Part shown: positions 1 to 7,734 of the stretch, one piece after another | How positions within the stretch are numbered: position 1 is the stretch's first letter | Layout: every line of letters starts with the position of its first letter | NCBI GenBank assembly: GCA_023411445.1 | Contig: JAEYOT010000586.1 | Coordinates: 1 to 16,080 of the forward strand | Source of the DNA: Pseudomonadota bacterium | Lineage (GTDB): Bacteria; Myxococcota_A; Polyangia; Polyangiales; Polyangiaceae | Direction of reading: 5' to 3' | Length of the DNA: 16,080 nt | Notes under the pieces: model-generated | The model's database searches: none | What the model was told of the DNA's origin: nothing | The model's input: only the letters and a program-made list of their open reading frames with translations | Program-made: the position numbers and the translations under genes

Positions 1-1254
1 GAGCAGTACATCCCCTCCACGGCGCCGACGGCGCAGGCCCTGCTCATGGCCTACGAGCAGCACCCGCACCTGTTCAAGGACGGAGACCTCGCCGTGCCTG
101 AGTCCGGCAACCAGATCCCGGACATCCTGGACGAAGCGAAGTGGGGAATTACGTGGATCCTCACGTTGCAGGAGAAGGACAGCGGCGCCTTCCGAGCCCG
201 CGAGGCCGTGTACGACTGGTCGTCGGGCAAGCCGCAAGACGAGCGCAAGCCGCACTGGATCGCCGGCGTCGGCACCGCCAGCACGGCCAAGGCCGTGAGC
301 GTGCTCGCGGTGGCCGCGCGCGTTTTCCAGAAGTGGGACCCTGCGTTCGCCGCGCGCTCGGAGCAGGCGAGCCGCGCAGGCTGGGCGTTCTTGGAGCGCC
401 ACCCCGAGCGCATCTTGGTCGACGGCAAGGGCAGCGGGCAGCCGCTGTGGGACGACGTGCCCAGCTACTCGGAGACGGGCGCTCGCTTGATCGCGGCGGT
501 GGAGGTCTGGCGTAGCTTCCGCTTGCCGGAAGCGCTGAGGAAGGCCCAGGCGCTGCTGGAAGACGCGGACACGCGACCGGAGAAGTTCTTCTCCGCGGCG
601 TGGACCAACCTCAGTCGCTGGGGCTTGATGGGCCTGGCGCAAGACGAGAAGACCCCGCCGGAGCTACGCGCCGAGGCCAAGAACCGCTTGCTGGCCGCGG
701 TCGAGCAGGCGCGCGAGAACGTAGAGCAGCGCGACGGCTACCGCTGCGCGAGCGGCGTGGGCGACTACTACTGGGGTCACAACTCGAACTTGCTGGAGAA
801 GGCGCACCAGTTTGCCGTGGCCTTGCGGCTGGACCCTTCCCGCACTTGGCTGCGCCAGGCCCTCCGCGATCAATGGCACTGGACGCTGGGACGTAACCCC
901 AACGGCTTTTCGATGGTCACCCGCATCGGCAAGGGGCCCGATCGCATGTACCACGTCGAGTGGGGCAGCTCGAAGGCGCCGCCACCCGGCTATTTGCTGG
1001 GCGGACCGAACGCGATGGACATGGGCTTCCTGGCGCCAGGCGCGCCCGCGAAGGCGCTGCTGTGGGACAACGAGAAGCCGCTGCGCTCTGGCTTGCCGCC
1101 GCACAGCTTGTGGCACGCCGAGCAGAGCGATCTGTGGGACGCCGGCTTCGTGCCCGAGGGGCAGTGGACCAAAGGATGGTGGGCCGTGACCGAGCCGGAT
1201 ATCTATTATAACGCGAACCTCGTGCTGGTCGCCGTAGAGCTTCAGGACGAATGA
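1..1254 (+). CDS. Glycoside hydrolase family 9-like protein (endoglucanase/cellulase type), 5' truncated by window
   Basis: The frame is open from base 1, so the true start lies upstream; 417 residues are visible. The family hydrolyses beta-1,4-glucans or related oligosaccharides, normally outside the cell. The visible part reads as the (alpha/alpha)6-barrel of GH9: an ESGNQIPDILDEAKWGITWIL segment near residues 35-55, the LGRNPNGFSMVTRIG segment followed by a G-LLGGPN loop (typical LGRNP...GGPN core), and near the C-terminus TEPDIYYNANLVLV, which matches the NE-x-x-x-x-x-NA signature. Its Glu, about residue 398 of the visible part, should be the catalytic acid. The usual N-terminal Asp-x-x-Asp nucleophile motif and any signal peptide or Ig-like module lie outside the window and cannot be judged. 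Substrate is not predictable: bacterial GH9 proteins include cellulases and exo-glucosaminidases. Stop is TGA at 1252-1254. Confidence 0.82.
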   Translation, partial: EQYIPSTAPTAQALLMAYEQHPHLFKDGDLAVPESGNQIPDILDEAKWGITWILTLQEKDSGAFRAREAVYDWSSGKPQDERKPHWIAGVGTASTAKAVSVLAVAARVFQKWDPAFAARSEQASRAGWAFLERHPERILVDGKGSGQPLWDDVPSYSETGARLIAAVEVWRSFRLPEALRKAQALLEDADTRPEKFFSAAWTNLSRWGLMGLAQDEKTPPELRAEAKNRLLAAVEQARENVEQRDGYRCASGVGDYYWGHNSNLLEKAHQFAVALRLDPSRTWLRQALRDQWHWTLGRNPNGFSMVTRIGKGPDRMYHVEWGSSKAPPPGYLLGGPNAMDMGFLAPGAPAKALLWDNEKPLRSGLPPHSLWHAEQSDLWDAGFVPEGQWTKGWWAVTEPDIYYNANLVLVAVELQDE

Positions 1255-1344
1255 CGGCGGCTATGGCGAAAAGTTCATGACAATCGTTAAGTTACGGTAG
1301 CGGCGCTCGACGTGCTCGAACCGCGAGACTACCCTTCGCTCCTG

Positions 1345-2421
1345 ATGGGAACTTTGGCGCGTGGCTTGGGCATTGGGCTTCTCGTGCTGGCGGCTTGCGG
1401 CGGCAAGCAGCTCACTTCGCGCGTGGTGGACACGCCGCAGGGCAGCACGCAAGCGTACGGCGCCCCCCGCGACTACAGCTACTCGTTCGAAGCCGAGCCG
1501 GAGCTGGACGTGCTGCGACTGCACGTGTACCGCTCCGCGCGCTGCGATGTGATCCCGACCGAGATCGTGGCGCGCCGCACGGAGACGCTGGACGGCGACC
1601 GCGTCATCAGCTCGGTCGACCAAGGGCCGGTGCAGATCGCCAAGCCGGCCACCGCGGAGGTGCCGTGTGACCAAGGCTACGCGCGCGACGTGGACGTGTC
1701 GCTGGTGGTGGGTAACGCGGTGCACGCGCTCGGGCGCACGGACGCTCACGGCTACGTCGGAGTGAACCTGAGCGCCGAGCTGCGCGAGAAGCTGCTGGGC
1801 GCGAGCACGCCGGAGGACGCCATCGTGCGCGTGCGCGGCCCCAAGGCGCAGCCGGCGGTCGATGCGGGCAAGCTGTCGCTCGCTTCCTTGCGTGACTACG
1901 AGGCGGGCACGGCCCGGATGATCGAGGAGCTGAACGCCTTGCTCGCGCAGGGCACGGAGCTTAGCAGCGCGGACATCGCGCGGAGCTACGAGCTGTACGA
2001 GAAGCTGCGCTCGCTCGCCTGGTATGATCCGCGCTTCAAGGCGGCGTCGGCGCGCTTCTGGGAGCTATTTTTCGCGCGCAAGCAGGTCGAGTCCACGCAG
2101 AATTTGCAGCGGAATTTGAAGGCGCTGGAGTCGGCCAAGGCGCTGCTCAAGGACGCCGGCGATGGAGCCATCCCGCTGTTCATGCAGGTGGCGATCAACA
2201 GCCAGAGCTACGATCCGCGCGCGCTGGACTGGTCGTCGGGCGAGCTGCTCACGGCGCTGCGCAGCCGGCCGCAGCTGTGCGCTAGCTTCGACTGGACCAA
2301 GCTCGACAGCTACGGATTTCTGCCGGCCACGCAGGTGGCTGTGCACTACCTGCGCTACGCCCAGGGTGACGGCTTCTTCGACCCGATCTCGGGCCGCTGC
2401 AGCTTCATCACGCGCGGCTGA
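1345..2421 (+). CDS. Predicted lipoprotein of unknown function
   Basis: I do not recognise the family. From the ATG at 1345 the protein has 358 residues and opens with a short lipoprotein signal: Arg6, a hydrophobic stretch, and the lipobox LAAC with Cys18. The mature protein therefore probably sits on a membrane facing the periplasm or the surface. A GTG at 1312 would add 11 residues (MLEPRDYPSLL) ahead of the signal; I prefer 1345 because it gives a standard-length signal peptide. The first half looks beta-rich and the second half alpha-helical (for example around residues 220-285, with a run of helix-forming residues through ARKQVESTQNLQRNLKALE). No catalytic motif is visible. The gene begins 90 bp after the GH9 gene on the same strand, so cotranscription is possible but not shown. 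It faces the DUF1854 gene convergently. Confidence 0.7.
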   Translation: MGTLARGLGIGLLVLAACGGKQLTSRVVDTPQGSTQAYGAPRDYSYSFEAEPELDVLRLHVYRSARCDVIPTEIVARRTETLDGDRVISSVDQGPVQIAKPATAEVPCDQGYARDVDVSLVVGNAVHALGRTDAHGYVGVNLSAELREKLLGASTPEDAIVRVRGPKAQPAVDAGKLSLASLRDYEAGTARMIEELNALLAQGTELSSADIARSYELYEKLRSLAWYDPRFKAASARFWELFFARKQVESTQNLQRNLKALESAKALLKDAGDGAIPLFMQVAINSQSYDPRALDWSSGELLTALRSRPQLCASFDWTKLDSYGFLPATQVAVHYLRYAQGDGFFDPISGRCSFITRG

Positions 2422-2462
2422 CGCTCGACGAGACCTCACGCCGGCACGGCAGCCTGCTGCGA

Positions 2463-2488
2463 AGGGGGCCGCGGCTTGGCAGCCCCCT
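2463..2488. terminator. Hairpin between convergent genes, possible bidirectional terminator
   Basis: A perfect 7-bp inverted repeat, AGGGGGC (2463-2469) and GCCCCCT (2482-2488), is separated by 12 nt. It lies in the 81-bp gap between the lipoprotein stop (2421) and the DUF1854 stop (2503), where both transcripts should end. There is no U-tract on either side, so it is not a canonical intrinsic terminator. The call rests on position and stem strength. Confidence 0.4.
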
Positions 2489-2502
2489 CCGCTCACTCGC
2501 GG

Positions 2503-3045
2503 TCAGTCAACCAGCTCCCACACGAGCTCGCGGCTCTTGGGATCGAGGCTGGCTGGATCCTCGATGCGGAAGACGTCTCCGGCGACGTCTTCGATCAGCA
2601 GGCCGCCCTCGGGTGTTTCGCGCGGCCAGGCGTCGAGCGCCGTTTGAAAGGCGCGCGGACCCTGCGGTGTCTCCACCTCGAAGCAGCGGAGCTCGAAGTC
2701 CTCCTTCACGGAGTAAACCCGCGTGATCAAGAACACGAAGCCGGCCTCGGCCAGCGCTTGCGACAGCGCTGCCCGCGACGTGGCGTCGAGCTCTTCGGGA
2801 TTGGCCACGAAGGCGATCTCCTCGTTTTCCTCATTTTGCAGCGAAATGTAGCGCTCCGGGAACGTCCACGGAAAGCAGCGCCGTAGCTTGACGGGCGCGG
2901 CTCGCTCCGCGAGCAGGGCCCACAGCCGGCCGTCCCTGCGCTTCTCCAAGCTGAGGGTCGGCGCCGGCTTGGGCTTTGGCTCGGCGAGGGCGGTTCCGGA
3001 TCGGGGGCGGAGAGAGAGCTCGCCGCTCGGTATTTGCTGAGTCAT
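2503..3045 (-). CDS. DUF1854 domain protein, partner of the adjacent ABC transporter
   Basis: A 180-residue soluble protein with no signal peptide or membrane segment. After a low-complexity Pro/Lys-rich N-terminus (residues 1-35) it carries the DUF1854 fold. Recognisable pieces are FPWTFPERYISL (58-69), the EIAFV strand with the LDATSR helix (77-91), the ITRV strand region (107-110), and the C-terminal RIEDPASLDPKSREL motif (about 160-173). Genes of this family regularly follow an ABC exporter-type gene and have been annotated as cyanophycin metabolism-associated; the biochemical role is not established. Here the ABC gene lies 25 bp upstream on the same strand, so the two are almost certainly one operon. 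An AGGA element about 8 nt before the ATG supports the start. No cyanophycin synthetase or cyanophycinase gene is in this window. Confidence 0.82.
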   Translation of the reverse strand: MTQQIPSGELSLRPRSGTALAEPKPKPAPTLSLEKRRDGRLWALLAERAAPVKLRRCFPWTFPERYISLQNEENEEIAFVANPEELDATSRAALSQALAEAGFVFLITRVYSVKEDFELRCFEVETPQGPRAFQTALDAWPRETPEGGLLIEDVAGDVFRIEDPASLDPKSRELVWELVD

Positions 3046-3070
3046 GTCACGTTTCCTGGTTGGGGTTGAG

Positions 3071-5374
3071 CTAGGCGGCGTCGTGGAGCTCTTGCTGCAA
3101 GCGGTGCAGCTTGGTGTAGACGCCGCTCGGGTTGGCCAAGAGCTCGGCGTGCGTGCCGTGCTCGACCAAGCTGCCGTCTTGAATCACCAGCAAGCGATCG
3201 GCCTTGCGCAAGGTCGACAGGCGATGCGCGATGGCGAACACCGTGCGCCCGGCCACGAGGCGATCCATCGCCTCTTGGATCTTGCGCTCGGTCTCCGTGT
3301 CCACGCTGCTGGTGGCTTCGTCCAAGATGAGGATCCGGGGGTTCTTGAGCACCGCGCGCGCGATCGATACGCGCTGGCGCTCGCCTCCGGATAGAGTGTG
3401 TCCCCGTTCGCCGATCACGGTGTCGTAGCCGTGGGGCAAGCGTGAGATGAATTCGTGCGCGTTGGCGACGCGCGCGGCCTGGATCACGTCGTCGAAGGAG
3501 GCGTCCGGGGCGCCGTAGCGGATGTTGTCGAGCACGCTGCCGTGAAACAGGTAGGGCTCCTGCAGCACGATCCCGACTTGCTCGCGAAAACAGCCACTAT
3601 CAAGCTGCCGGACGTCCACGCCGTCGATCAAGATGCGCCCGCCGGTCACGTCGTAGAAGCGGGTAAGCAGGTTGATCAGCGTCGTTTTCCCGCCGCCGGA
3701 TGGGCCGACCAAGCCGATCAGCTCGCCTGGCCGCACCTTGAAGCTGATGCCTTTGAGCACCTGCCTGACGCCGTCGTACGCGAACGTGACTCGCTCCAGC
3801 TCGACCTCGCCCGCGATGCGCTCGAGCCGCGTGGGGTGAGGCACGTCCACGACCTCAGGCTGGGTGTCCAGCACCTCGAAGACGCGGTGAGCCGAGCTGG
3901 TCGCTCGGTGCATGATGCGCGCGACCTGGCCCATGATCTCGACCGGCTGCACGAACATGGTCGTGTAGAGCAAGAACGAGACGAACTTGCCCAAGCTGAG
4001 CGAGGGACCGAGCGCGTGCTCCGTGCCGAGCAGACGCGGCAACGCGATCACCCACACGCACAGCACGGTAGCCTCCAGCGCGAACGTGAGCCCTGGCCAG
4101 AAGCTGGTCCAGGAAGCGTGCACACGGTTGAACTCGCTGACGGCGTCGGCGTTGCGCTGGCTAAAGCGGCGTTTTTCCCGCGATTCTTGGTTGAACGCCT
4201 TCACCACGCGCATGCCCGGGATGGTGTCGGACAGCACGTCGGTCAGGCGGGACCACTTGCGCCAGGCGCGCGTGAACCAGCGGTTCATGCGGCGACCATG
4301 CGCGTGAATCGCCAGGCAGAGCACCGGCACCGGCAGCGCCATTACCAAGCCGAGCCCGAAGTCCAGGTAGAGCAGCACGCCGGATAGGGCGGTGAGGGTG
4401 ACGAGCGCGAGCGTGATCTCGACCACGCCGAACGCCAGAAACTCCCACAGCCGATCGGTGTCTGAGCTGACGCGCGTGATCAAAGATCCTGTCTTCTTGC
4501 GCGAGTAGAAGCTCAAGCTGAGCTTCTGCATGTGCGCGAAGAGCTGATCTCGGAGGTCGCGCACCACGAGCTCCCCGATCACCGCTAGCAAGCGCAGACG
4601 TAGCCAGGCGCACAGCTTGTTCAGCACGAGCACCAAGGCCATGCCCAGCACGCCGAGCCAGGCGATGCGCACCACGTCGGCGACGGCGACCTTGCCGTCT
4701 TGCACTGGACGGATGACGCGATCGACCAAGTACCCGCTGAGCAGCGGGGGGAGCAGCGATAGCAGCGTGACCAGCGTGGCCGCGCCCATGCCCAGAAAGA
4801 CGCCTTTTTTGTAGGGTTTCAGGTAGCCCAGTAGGCGCCAGATCACCGCTAGGCGGCGCGTTGCCACCAAGGCTTGGGCCTCACGGATCGGCTGCGCGAC
4901 TCCGTCCAGGTACGCCTCGTCCGCGTCGCGCGCGGAGACGACAGCGCCCTTGCTGGCTTGCTCGAGCAAGAACGCTAGCCCCTCCAGCGTGCGACGTTGG
5001 CGGTGCGTGAAGCGCACCTCCACGAGCGGCGCCGAGAGCTCACACGTCGCTGTGCGAGCGAAGACGCGGAGCACGTGGCAGGACAGGCCCACCGCGAGCT
5101 CCACCTTGCCCAGCTCTTCGCGCGGCACGCGCGTGAAGTCATAGCTGCCGTCGCGCGACTCTCGCGCCAGCACCAGCTGTGAGTCCGTGAGCACGAGCCA
5201 GGTGCGCTCGAGCCTGAGCTCGGCGTCCAGATCGGCGAGGGCGTAGGATTGGATGATGGGCGCGCGATCGCCGCCGCCGGTCACGTGCTGGCGGATGCTC
5301 TCGGGCAGCGTCCAGGGTTGGTCGGTGTAGCGCTGGACGATGTCGCGATCGTGAAAGCGAGGTTCGGAGCTCAT
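3071..5374 (-). CDS. ABC transporter, fused permease/ATPase with N-terminal sensor-like domain (DUF1854-associated type)
   Basis: A 767-residue half-transporter of the exporter type in the inner membrane, presumably a homodimer. Residues 1 to about 160 are cytosolic and probably a PH-like domain (including LADLDAELRLERTWLVLTD). Then come about five or six membrane segments from roughly residue 185 to 480, for example VVRIAWLGVLGMALVLVLNK and FWPGLTFALEATVLCVWV. The ATPase domain follows: Walker A GPSGGGKTT (Lys563), a Q-loop (LQEPYLF), signature LSGGERQ, Walker B ILILDEA (Asp685, Glu686), and H-loop His717. All catalytic residues are intact. The frame stays open to 5545, but the extra residues are Ala/Arg/Ser-rich and the family N-terminus fits the ATG at 5374. 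The substrate cannot be inferred. The DUF1854 gene follows directly. Confidence 0.88.
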   Translation of the reverse strand: MSSEPRFHDRDIVQRYTDQPWTLPESIRQHVTGGGDRAPIIQSYALADLDAELRLERTWLVLTDSQLVLARESRDGSYDFTRVPREELGKVELAVGLSCHVLRVFARTATCELSAPLVEVRFTHRQRRTLEGLAFLLEQASKGAVVSARDADEAYLDGVAQPIREAQALVATRRLAVIWRLLGYLKPYKKGVFLGMGAATLVTLLSLLPPLLSGYLVDRVIRPVQDGKVAVADVVRIAWLGVLGMALVLVLNKLCAWLRLRLLAVIGELVVRDLRDQLFAHMQKLSLSFYSRKKTGSLITRVSSDTDRLWEFLAFGVVEITLALVTLTALSGVLLYLDFGLGLVMALPVPVLCLAIHAHGRRMNRWFTRAWRKWSRLTDVLSDTIPGMRVVKAFNQESREKRRFSQRNADAVSEFNRVHASWTSFWPGLTFALEATVLCVWVIALPRLLGTEHALGPSLSLGKFVSFLLYTTMFVQPVEIMGQVARIMHRATSSAHRVFEVLDTQPEVVDVPHPTRLERIAGEVELERVTFAYDGVRQVLKGISFKVRPGELIGLVGPSGGGKTTLINLLTRFYDVTGGRILIDGVDVRQLDSGCFREQVGIVLQEPYLFHGSVLDNIRYGAPDASFDDVIQAARVANAHEFISRLPHGYDTVIGERGHTLSGGERQRVSIARAVLKNPRILILDEATSSVDTETERKIQEAMDRLVAGRTVFAIAHRLSTLRKADRLLVIQDGSLVEHGTHAELLANPSGVYTKLHRLQQELHDAA

Positions 5375-5655
5375 GGGATAAACCAGGGGGAAATGGCCGG
5401 CTCTTGCCGGGTAAGGCGGGTACGGGTGCGAAGGGAGCGCGCCGGGCACGGCGCGACTGCGTGATGAGGGACGCTCGGCGCTGGCCGCACGCGAAGCGGC
5501 GGCGCTCGCGCGGGCCGAGCGTGAGGCTCGAGCCACGCTGAGCACGCGCGCCGCGCGCTGATGCTGGCGCTGTCCCGGTGCGAAGCGAGCGAGCTAATGC
5601 TACGCCGGCTCAGCCGATGAGCTGAGCCACGCCCGCGATCAGGACCGAACGCGCG
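5375..5655. other. 281-bp gap upstream of the ABC gene, no convincing coding content
   Basis: This stretch separates the 47-codon gene from the ABC gene. The ABC frame stays open across 5375-5545, but its translation is Arg/Ala/Ser-rich low complexity. I treat it as untranslated leader. It holds two hairpin candidates. One is at 5518-5539 (AGCGT/ACGCT arms around the perfect palindrome GGCTCGAGCC, with a 2-nt bulge). The stronger one, at 5607-5628, is listed separately. I see no tRNA, no convincing sigma-70 promoter and no other ORF with a credible start. Confidence 0.5.
5607..5628. terminator. Perfect 8-bp hairpin downstream of the 47-codon gene
   Basis: GGCTCAGC (5607-5614) and GCTGAGCC (5621-5628) form a perfect 8-bp stem with a 6-nt loop. 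It starts 27 bp past the stop codon of the small gene on the - strand and before the ABC leader. No U-tract follows in either direction, so it may be a processing, stability or weak termination element rather than a classical terminator. Confidence 0.4.
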
Positions 5656-5799
5656 TCAGTGGCGGGTGCGCCACGGACCGCTGACGCCAGGTGCAGAGAT
5701 ATGCGGCCTTGCGAGCAGGAGCAGCGGGATAGCGCTGACGTAGAGGTAGCCGGACATCGCGCAGGCTCCGTTAGAGCACATGTTGGCAATGGATTTCAT
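5656..5799 (-). CDS. Predicted 47-residue small membrane or secreted protein
   Basis: This short gene lies in the gap between the MutS-like and ABC genes. Its ATG (5799-5797) is preceded, 5 nt away, by a strong Shine-Dalgarno GGGAGGTG, better than that of any larger gene here. A TTGACA hexamer lies 45 nt upstream of the start. The peptide begins MKSIANMCSNGACAMSGY, with Cys8 and Cys13 in an MCSNGAC motif. A hydrophobic stretch follows (GYLYVSAIPLLLLA, residues 17-30), then a Pro/Arg-containing tail ending WRTRH. It could be a single-pass membrane peptide, a secreted peptide or a leader peptide for the ABC gene 281 bp downstream. I recognise no family. The case for translation is the ribosome-binding site and promoter, not homology. 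Confidence 0.6.
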   Translation of the reverse strand: MKSIANMCSNGACAMSGYLYVSAIPLLLLARPHISAPGVSGPWRTRH

Positions 5800-5820
5800 C
5801 GGCACCTCCCAAGTGGGCGT

Positions 5821-5850
5821 ATTCTTACGGCACGACCTTCAGCTTGTCAA
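5821..5850 (-). promoter_or_regulatory. Sigma-70-like promoter of the 47-codon gene
   Basis: Read on the - strand, a perfect -35 hexamer TTGACA (5850-5845) is followed after 18 nt by AAGAAT (5826-5821, 4 of 6 matches). Shifting by one gives TAAGAA with a 17-nt spacer. The -35 lies in the last codons of the MutS-like gene and the -10 in the gap just past its TGA stop (5841-5839). The expected start near 5814 would leave a leader of about 15 nt that just contains the Shine-Dalgarno. Confidence 0.55.
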
Positions 5851-7734
5851 CGGGGGCTCGCTCACTTCCGGGACCGGCAAGCCGATGCGACGCATCAGCC
5901 GGAGCGCGTTGCCTTCCGTGACGGGACCTTCGCGCAAGCGATAATCGAAGGTCATTTCCTGGCCTTGCACGTCTTCCCGCAGGTGGACGAGGCGCGTCTT
6001 TGCCATCAGCTCCGGCGACAGACGGCACAGCTCCATGTCGTGCGTCGACACAGCGCCCATGGCGCCACGCTCGAGCAGCTGCGTGAGCATCCAACGGGCG
6101 CCGATCTGGCGTTCGCGCGAGTTGGTCCCGTGCAGGATCTCGTCGAGCAAGAAGAAGACCGGCAAGGGACCTTGGCTCTCGTCCAGCACCGCCTTCAGCT
6201 TCTGCAGCTCGGCGTAGAAGTGGCTCACGCCCTCTTCCAGCGAATCCCGAATGCGCAGGCTGGTGGCGAGCCGCACGCTGCCGAGCTCCAGGCGCGAAGC
6301 GCAGACGGGGCCGCCCGCGTAGGCCAGCGCGAACGAGATCCCGATCGAGCGCAGCAGCGTGCTCTTGCCCGACATGTTCGAGCCGGTCACGAGCAGGGCC
6401 GAGCTGGGACCGGGCAGCTCCACGTCGTTGCCGACGCGCGTGCTGGCCGGGATCAGCGGATGCGCGATATTTTCCGCCAAGAAGCGCGGCTCGTCCACCA
6501 ACTGTGGGAAGCAGAAGCTGGGCTCGTCGAAGGCCAGACCGGCGAGCGACGACAGGCCCTCCAGCTCGCCCAGCACGTGGAACCAGCCGCGCGCCGCCTT
6601 GCCGAAGCGCTCCCGCCAGCGCTCGAGCAGCACGGTGCAGTGGATGTCCCAGAGCAGGAATAGGTTGGCGAACGGATAGAGCAGGCCCTGGTAGCGCAGC
6701 TCGAAGTAACCGACGGCGCTGCGGAACTGCGCCATCGCGCGCGAGGGCGTGGCGTCCCCCGCGCGCAGCTGGGCGCGCAGGTCACGCAGCAGCTCGGCGT
6801 CCGACGTCGACGTCTCGATCGCGTCGAGCAGCTTGTCGTAGCCCGAGAGCGCGCCTTCGCGTGTGGCCACGGCCGCGAACGCCTCGTGCGTGTCCTTGCG
6901 CGCCGCCATCAGTAGCAAAGACGACAAGGTGAGCGGCGCGAGCAGGTAGATGCCGGGCGCCAGGTCCGCCCACACGGCGGCCAAGACCGCGAGGTTCGCC
7001 AGGGCGAGCAGGCGCGCGCCCCACACCAGCGCCGGCTTGCGCGACAGCTTGGGCGTACCTTCGGCCCAGGCGAGCAGCGGCTCCGGATCCAGCGCGGCCG
7101 CCACGGTGGGGCCCTGCTTGCCCTTGCTGAGCGCGCTGGCCAGCGCCTCGATGCGCTGGCGCAGCTCCAGCTCCGGAGCGAGCGCGCGTGCCGCCTCTTG
7201 CCGCTTGCGGATTTGCGCGACATCCGGCTCGGCCACCAGCGCCGCACCCAGCGAGGAGCGACCGAAGCGCGTGTGCGCCACCGAGATGCGCTGAAACAAG
7301 GACGCGCGACCGAACAGATCCAGATCGTCCGCCAGCGTGCGCACGCGCTGCGCCTGCGCTGGCGTGGCAGCTTTGGCTGCAAGCTCCGCGGTTAGGTCCG
7401 CGCCGTCGTCGAGCAGCACGCGCGAGTGGCCCGTGACGCGCAGGTGCGCGCGCTGGTTCACGGCCAAGAGCCGCTGCGCGTACGCCTCCTCCAAGCTGAG
7501 CGCGCCGTGTGCACGCACCAGCCAGAAGAAGCCGGCGATGGCGGCGCCGCCGAGCAGCAACGAGGGCGTGCCCCCGCTGGCCGCCGTGCCCCAGATCAGC
7601 GCGCCTACCGCCGCCAGGAACGCGGCGCCGCGCAGGTTGCCGATGCGCGCGGAGCGCGCCGCCAGAGCGTCCACCTCCGCGGTGAGCTTCTGAATGCGTT
7701 CTTCGTACAGCGCGGTGCGGGAAGTTTCGGTCAC
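5839..7734 (-). CDS. Membrane-anchored MutS-type ATPase (MutS domain V family)
   Basis: A 631-residue protein with the ATPase core of the MutS family but without mismatch-recognition domain I or a Smr domain. It is therefore probably not a classical mismatch-repair MutS. The ATPase is intact: Walker A GSNMSGKST (Lys457), Walker B FFLLDEILHGTNSRER (Asp531, Glu532), and the STHDMEL motif (His565). The N-terminal half carries two hydrophobic hairpins, near residues 33-76 (including AAFLAAVGALIWGTAA and LLLGGAAIAGFFWLV) and near residues 235-280 (including LANLAVLAAVWA and IYLLAPLTLSSLLLMAA). This suggests four membrane segments. The start is the GTG at 7734, which overlaps the cheB stop in GTGA; an in-frame TTG at 7746 would add only four residues. 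It is the last gene of the three-gene operon. Function of this membrane subfamily is unknown. Confidence 0.82.
   Translation of the reverse strand: MTETSRTALYEERIQKLTAEVDALAARSARIGNLRGAAFLAAVGALIWGTAASGGTPSLLLGGAAIAGFFWLVRAHGALSLEEAYAQRLLAVNQRAHLRVTGHSRVLLDDGADLTAELAAKAATPAQAQRVRTLADDLDLFGRASLFQRISVAHTRFGRSSLGAALVAEPDVAQIRKRQEAARALAPELELRQRIEALASALSKGKQGPTVAAALDPEPLLAWAEGTPKLSRKPALVWGARLLALANLAVLAAVWADLAPGIYLLAPLTLSSLLLMAARKDTHEAFAAVATREGALSGYDKLLDAIETSTSDAELLRDLRAQLRAGDATPSRAMAQFRSAVGYFELRYQGLLYPFANLFLLWDIHCTVLLERWRERFGKAARGWFHVLGELEGLSSLAGLAFDEPSFCFPQLVDEPRFLAENIAHPLIPASTRVGNDVELPGPSSALLVTGSNMSGKSTLLRSIGISFALAYAGGPVCASRLELGSVRLATSLRIRDSLEEGVSHFYAELQKLKAVLDESQGPLPVFFLLDEILHGTNSRERQIGARWMLTQLLERGAMGAVSTHDMELCRLSPELMAKTRLVHLREDVQGQEMTFDYRLREGPVTEGNALRLMRRIGLPVPEVSEPPLTS

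Noticed and set aside
5375..5545. 57-residue N-terminal extension of the ABC transporter
   Set aside because: Ala/Arg/Ser-rich low complexity, unlike the family N-terminus; the ATG at 5374 starts at the expected place.
5659..6663. 334-codon + strand open frame opposite the MutS-like gene
   Set aside because: Low-complexity translation, no family resemblance, fully antisense to conserved ATPase motifs.
5839..7734. Assignment as mutS or mutS2
   Set aside because: Only the ATPase core is shared; the mismatch-recognition domain and Smr domain are absent and membrane segments are predicted, so a gene symbol would mislead.
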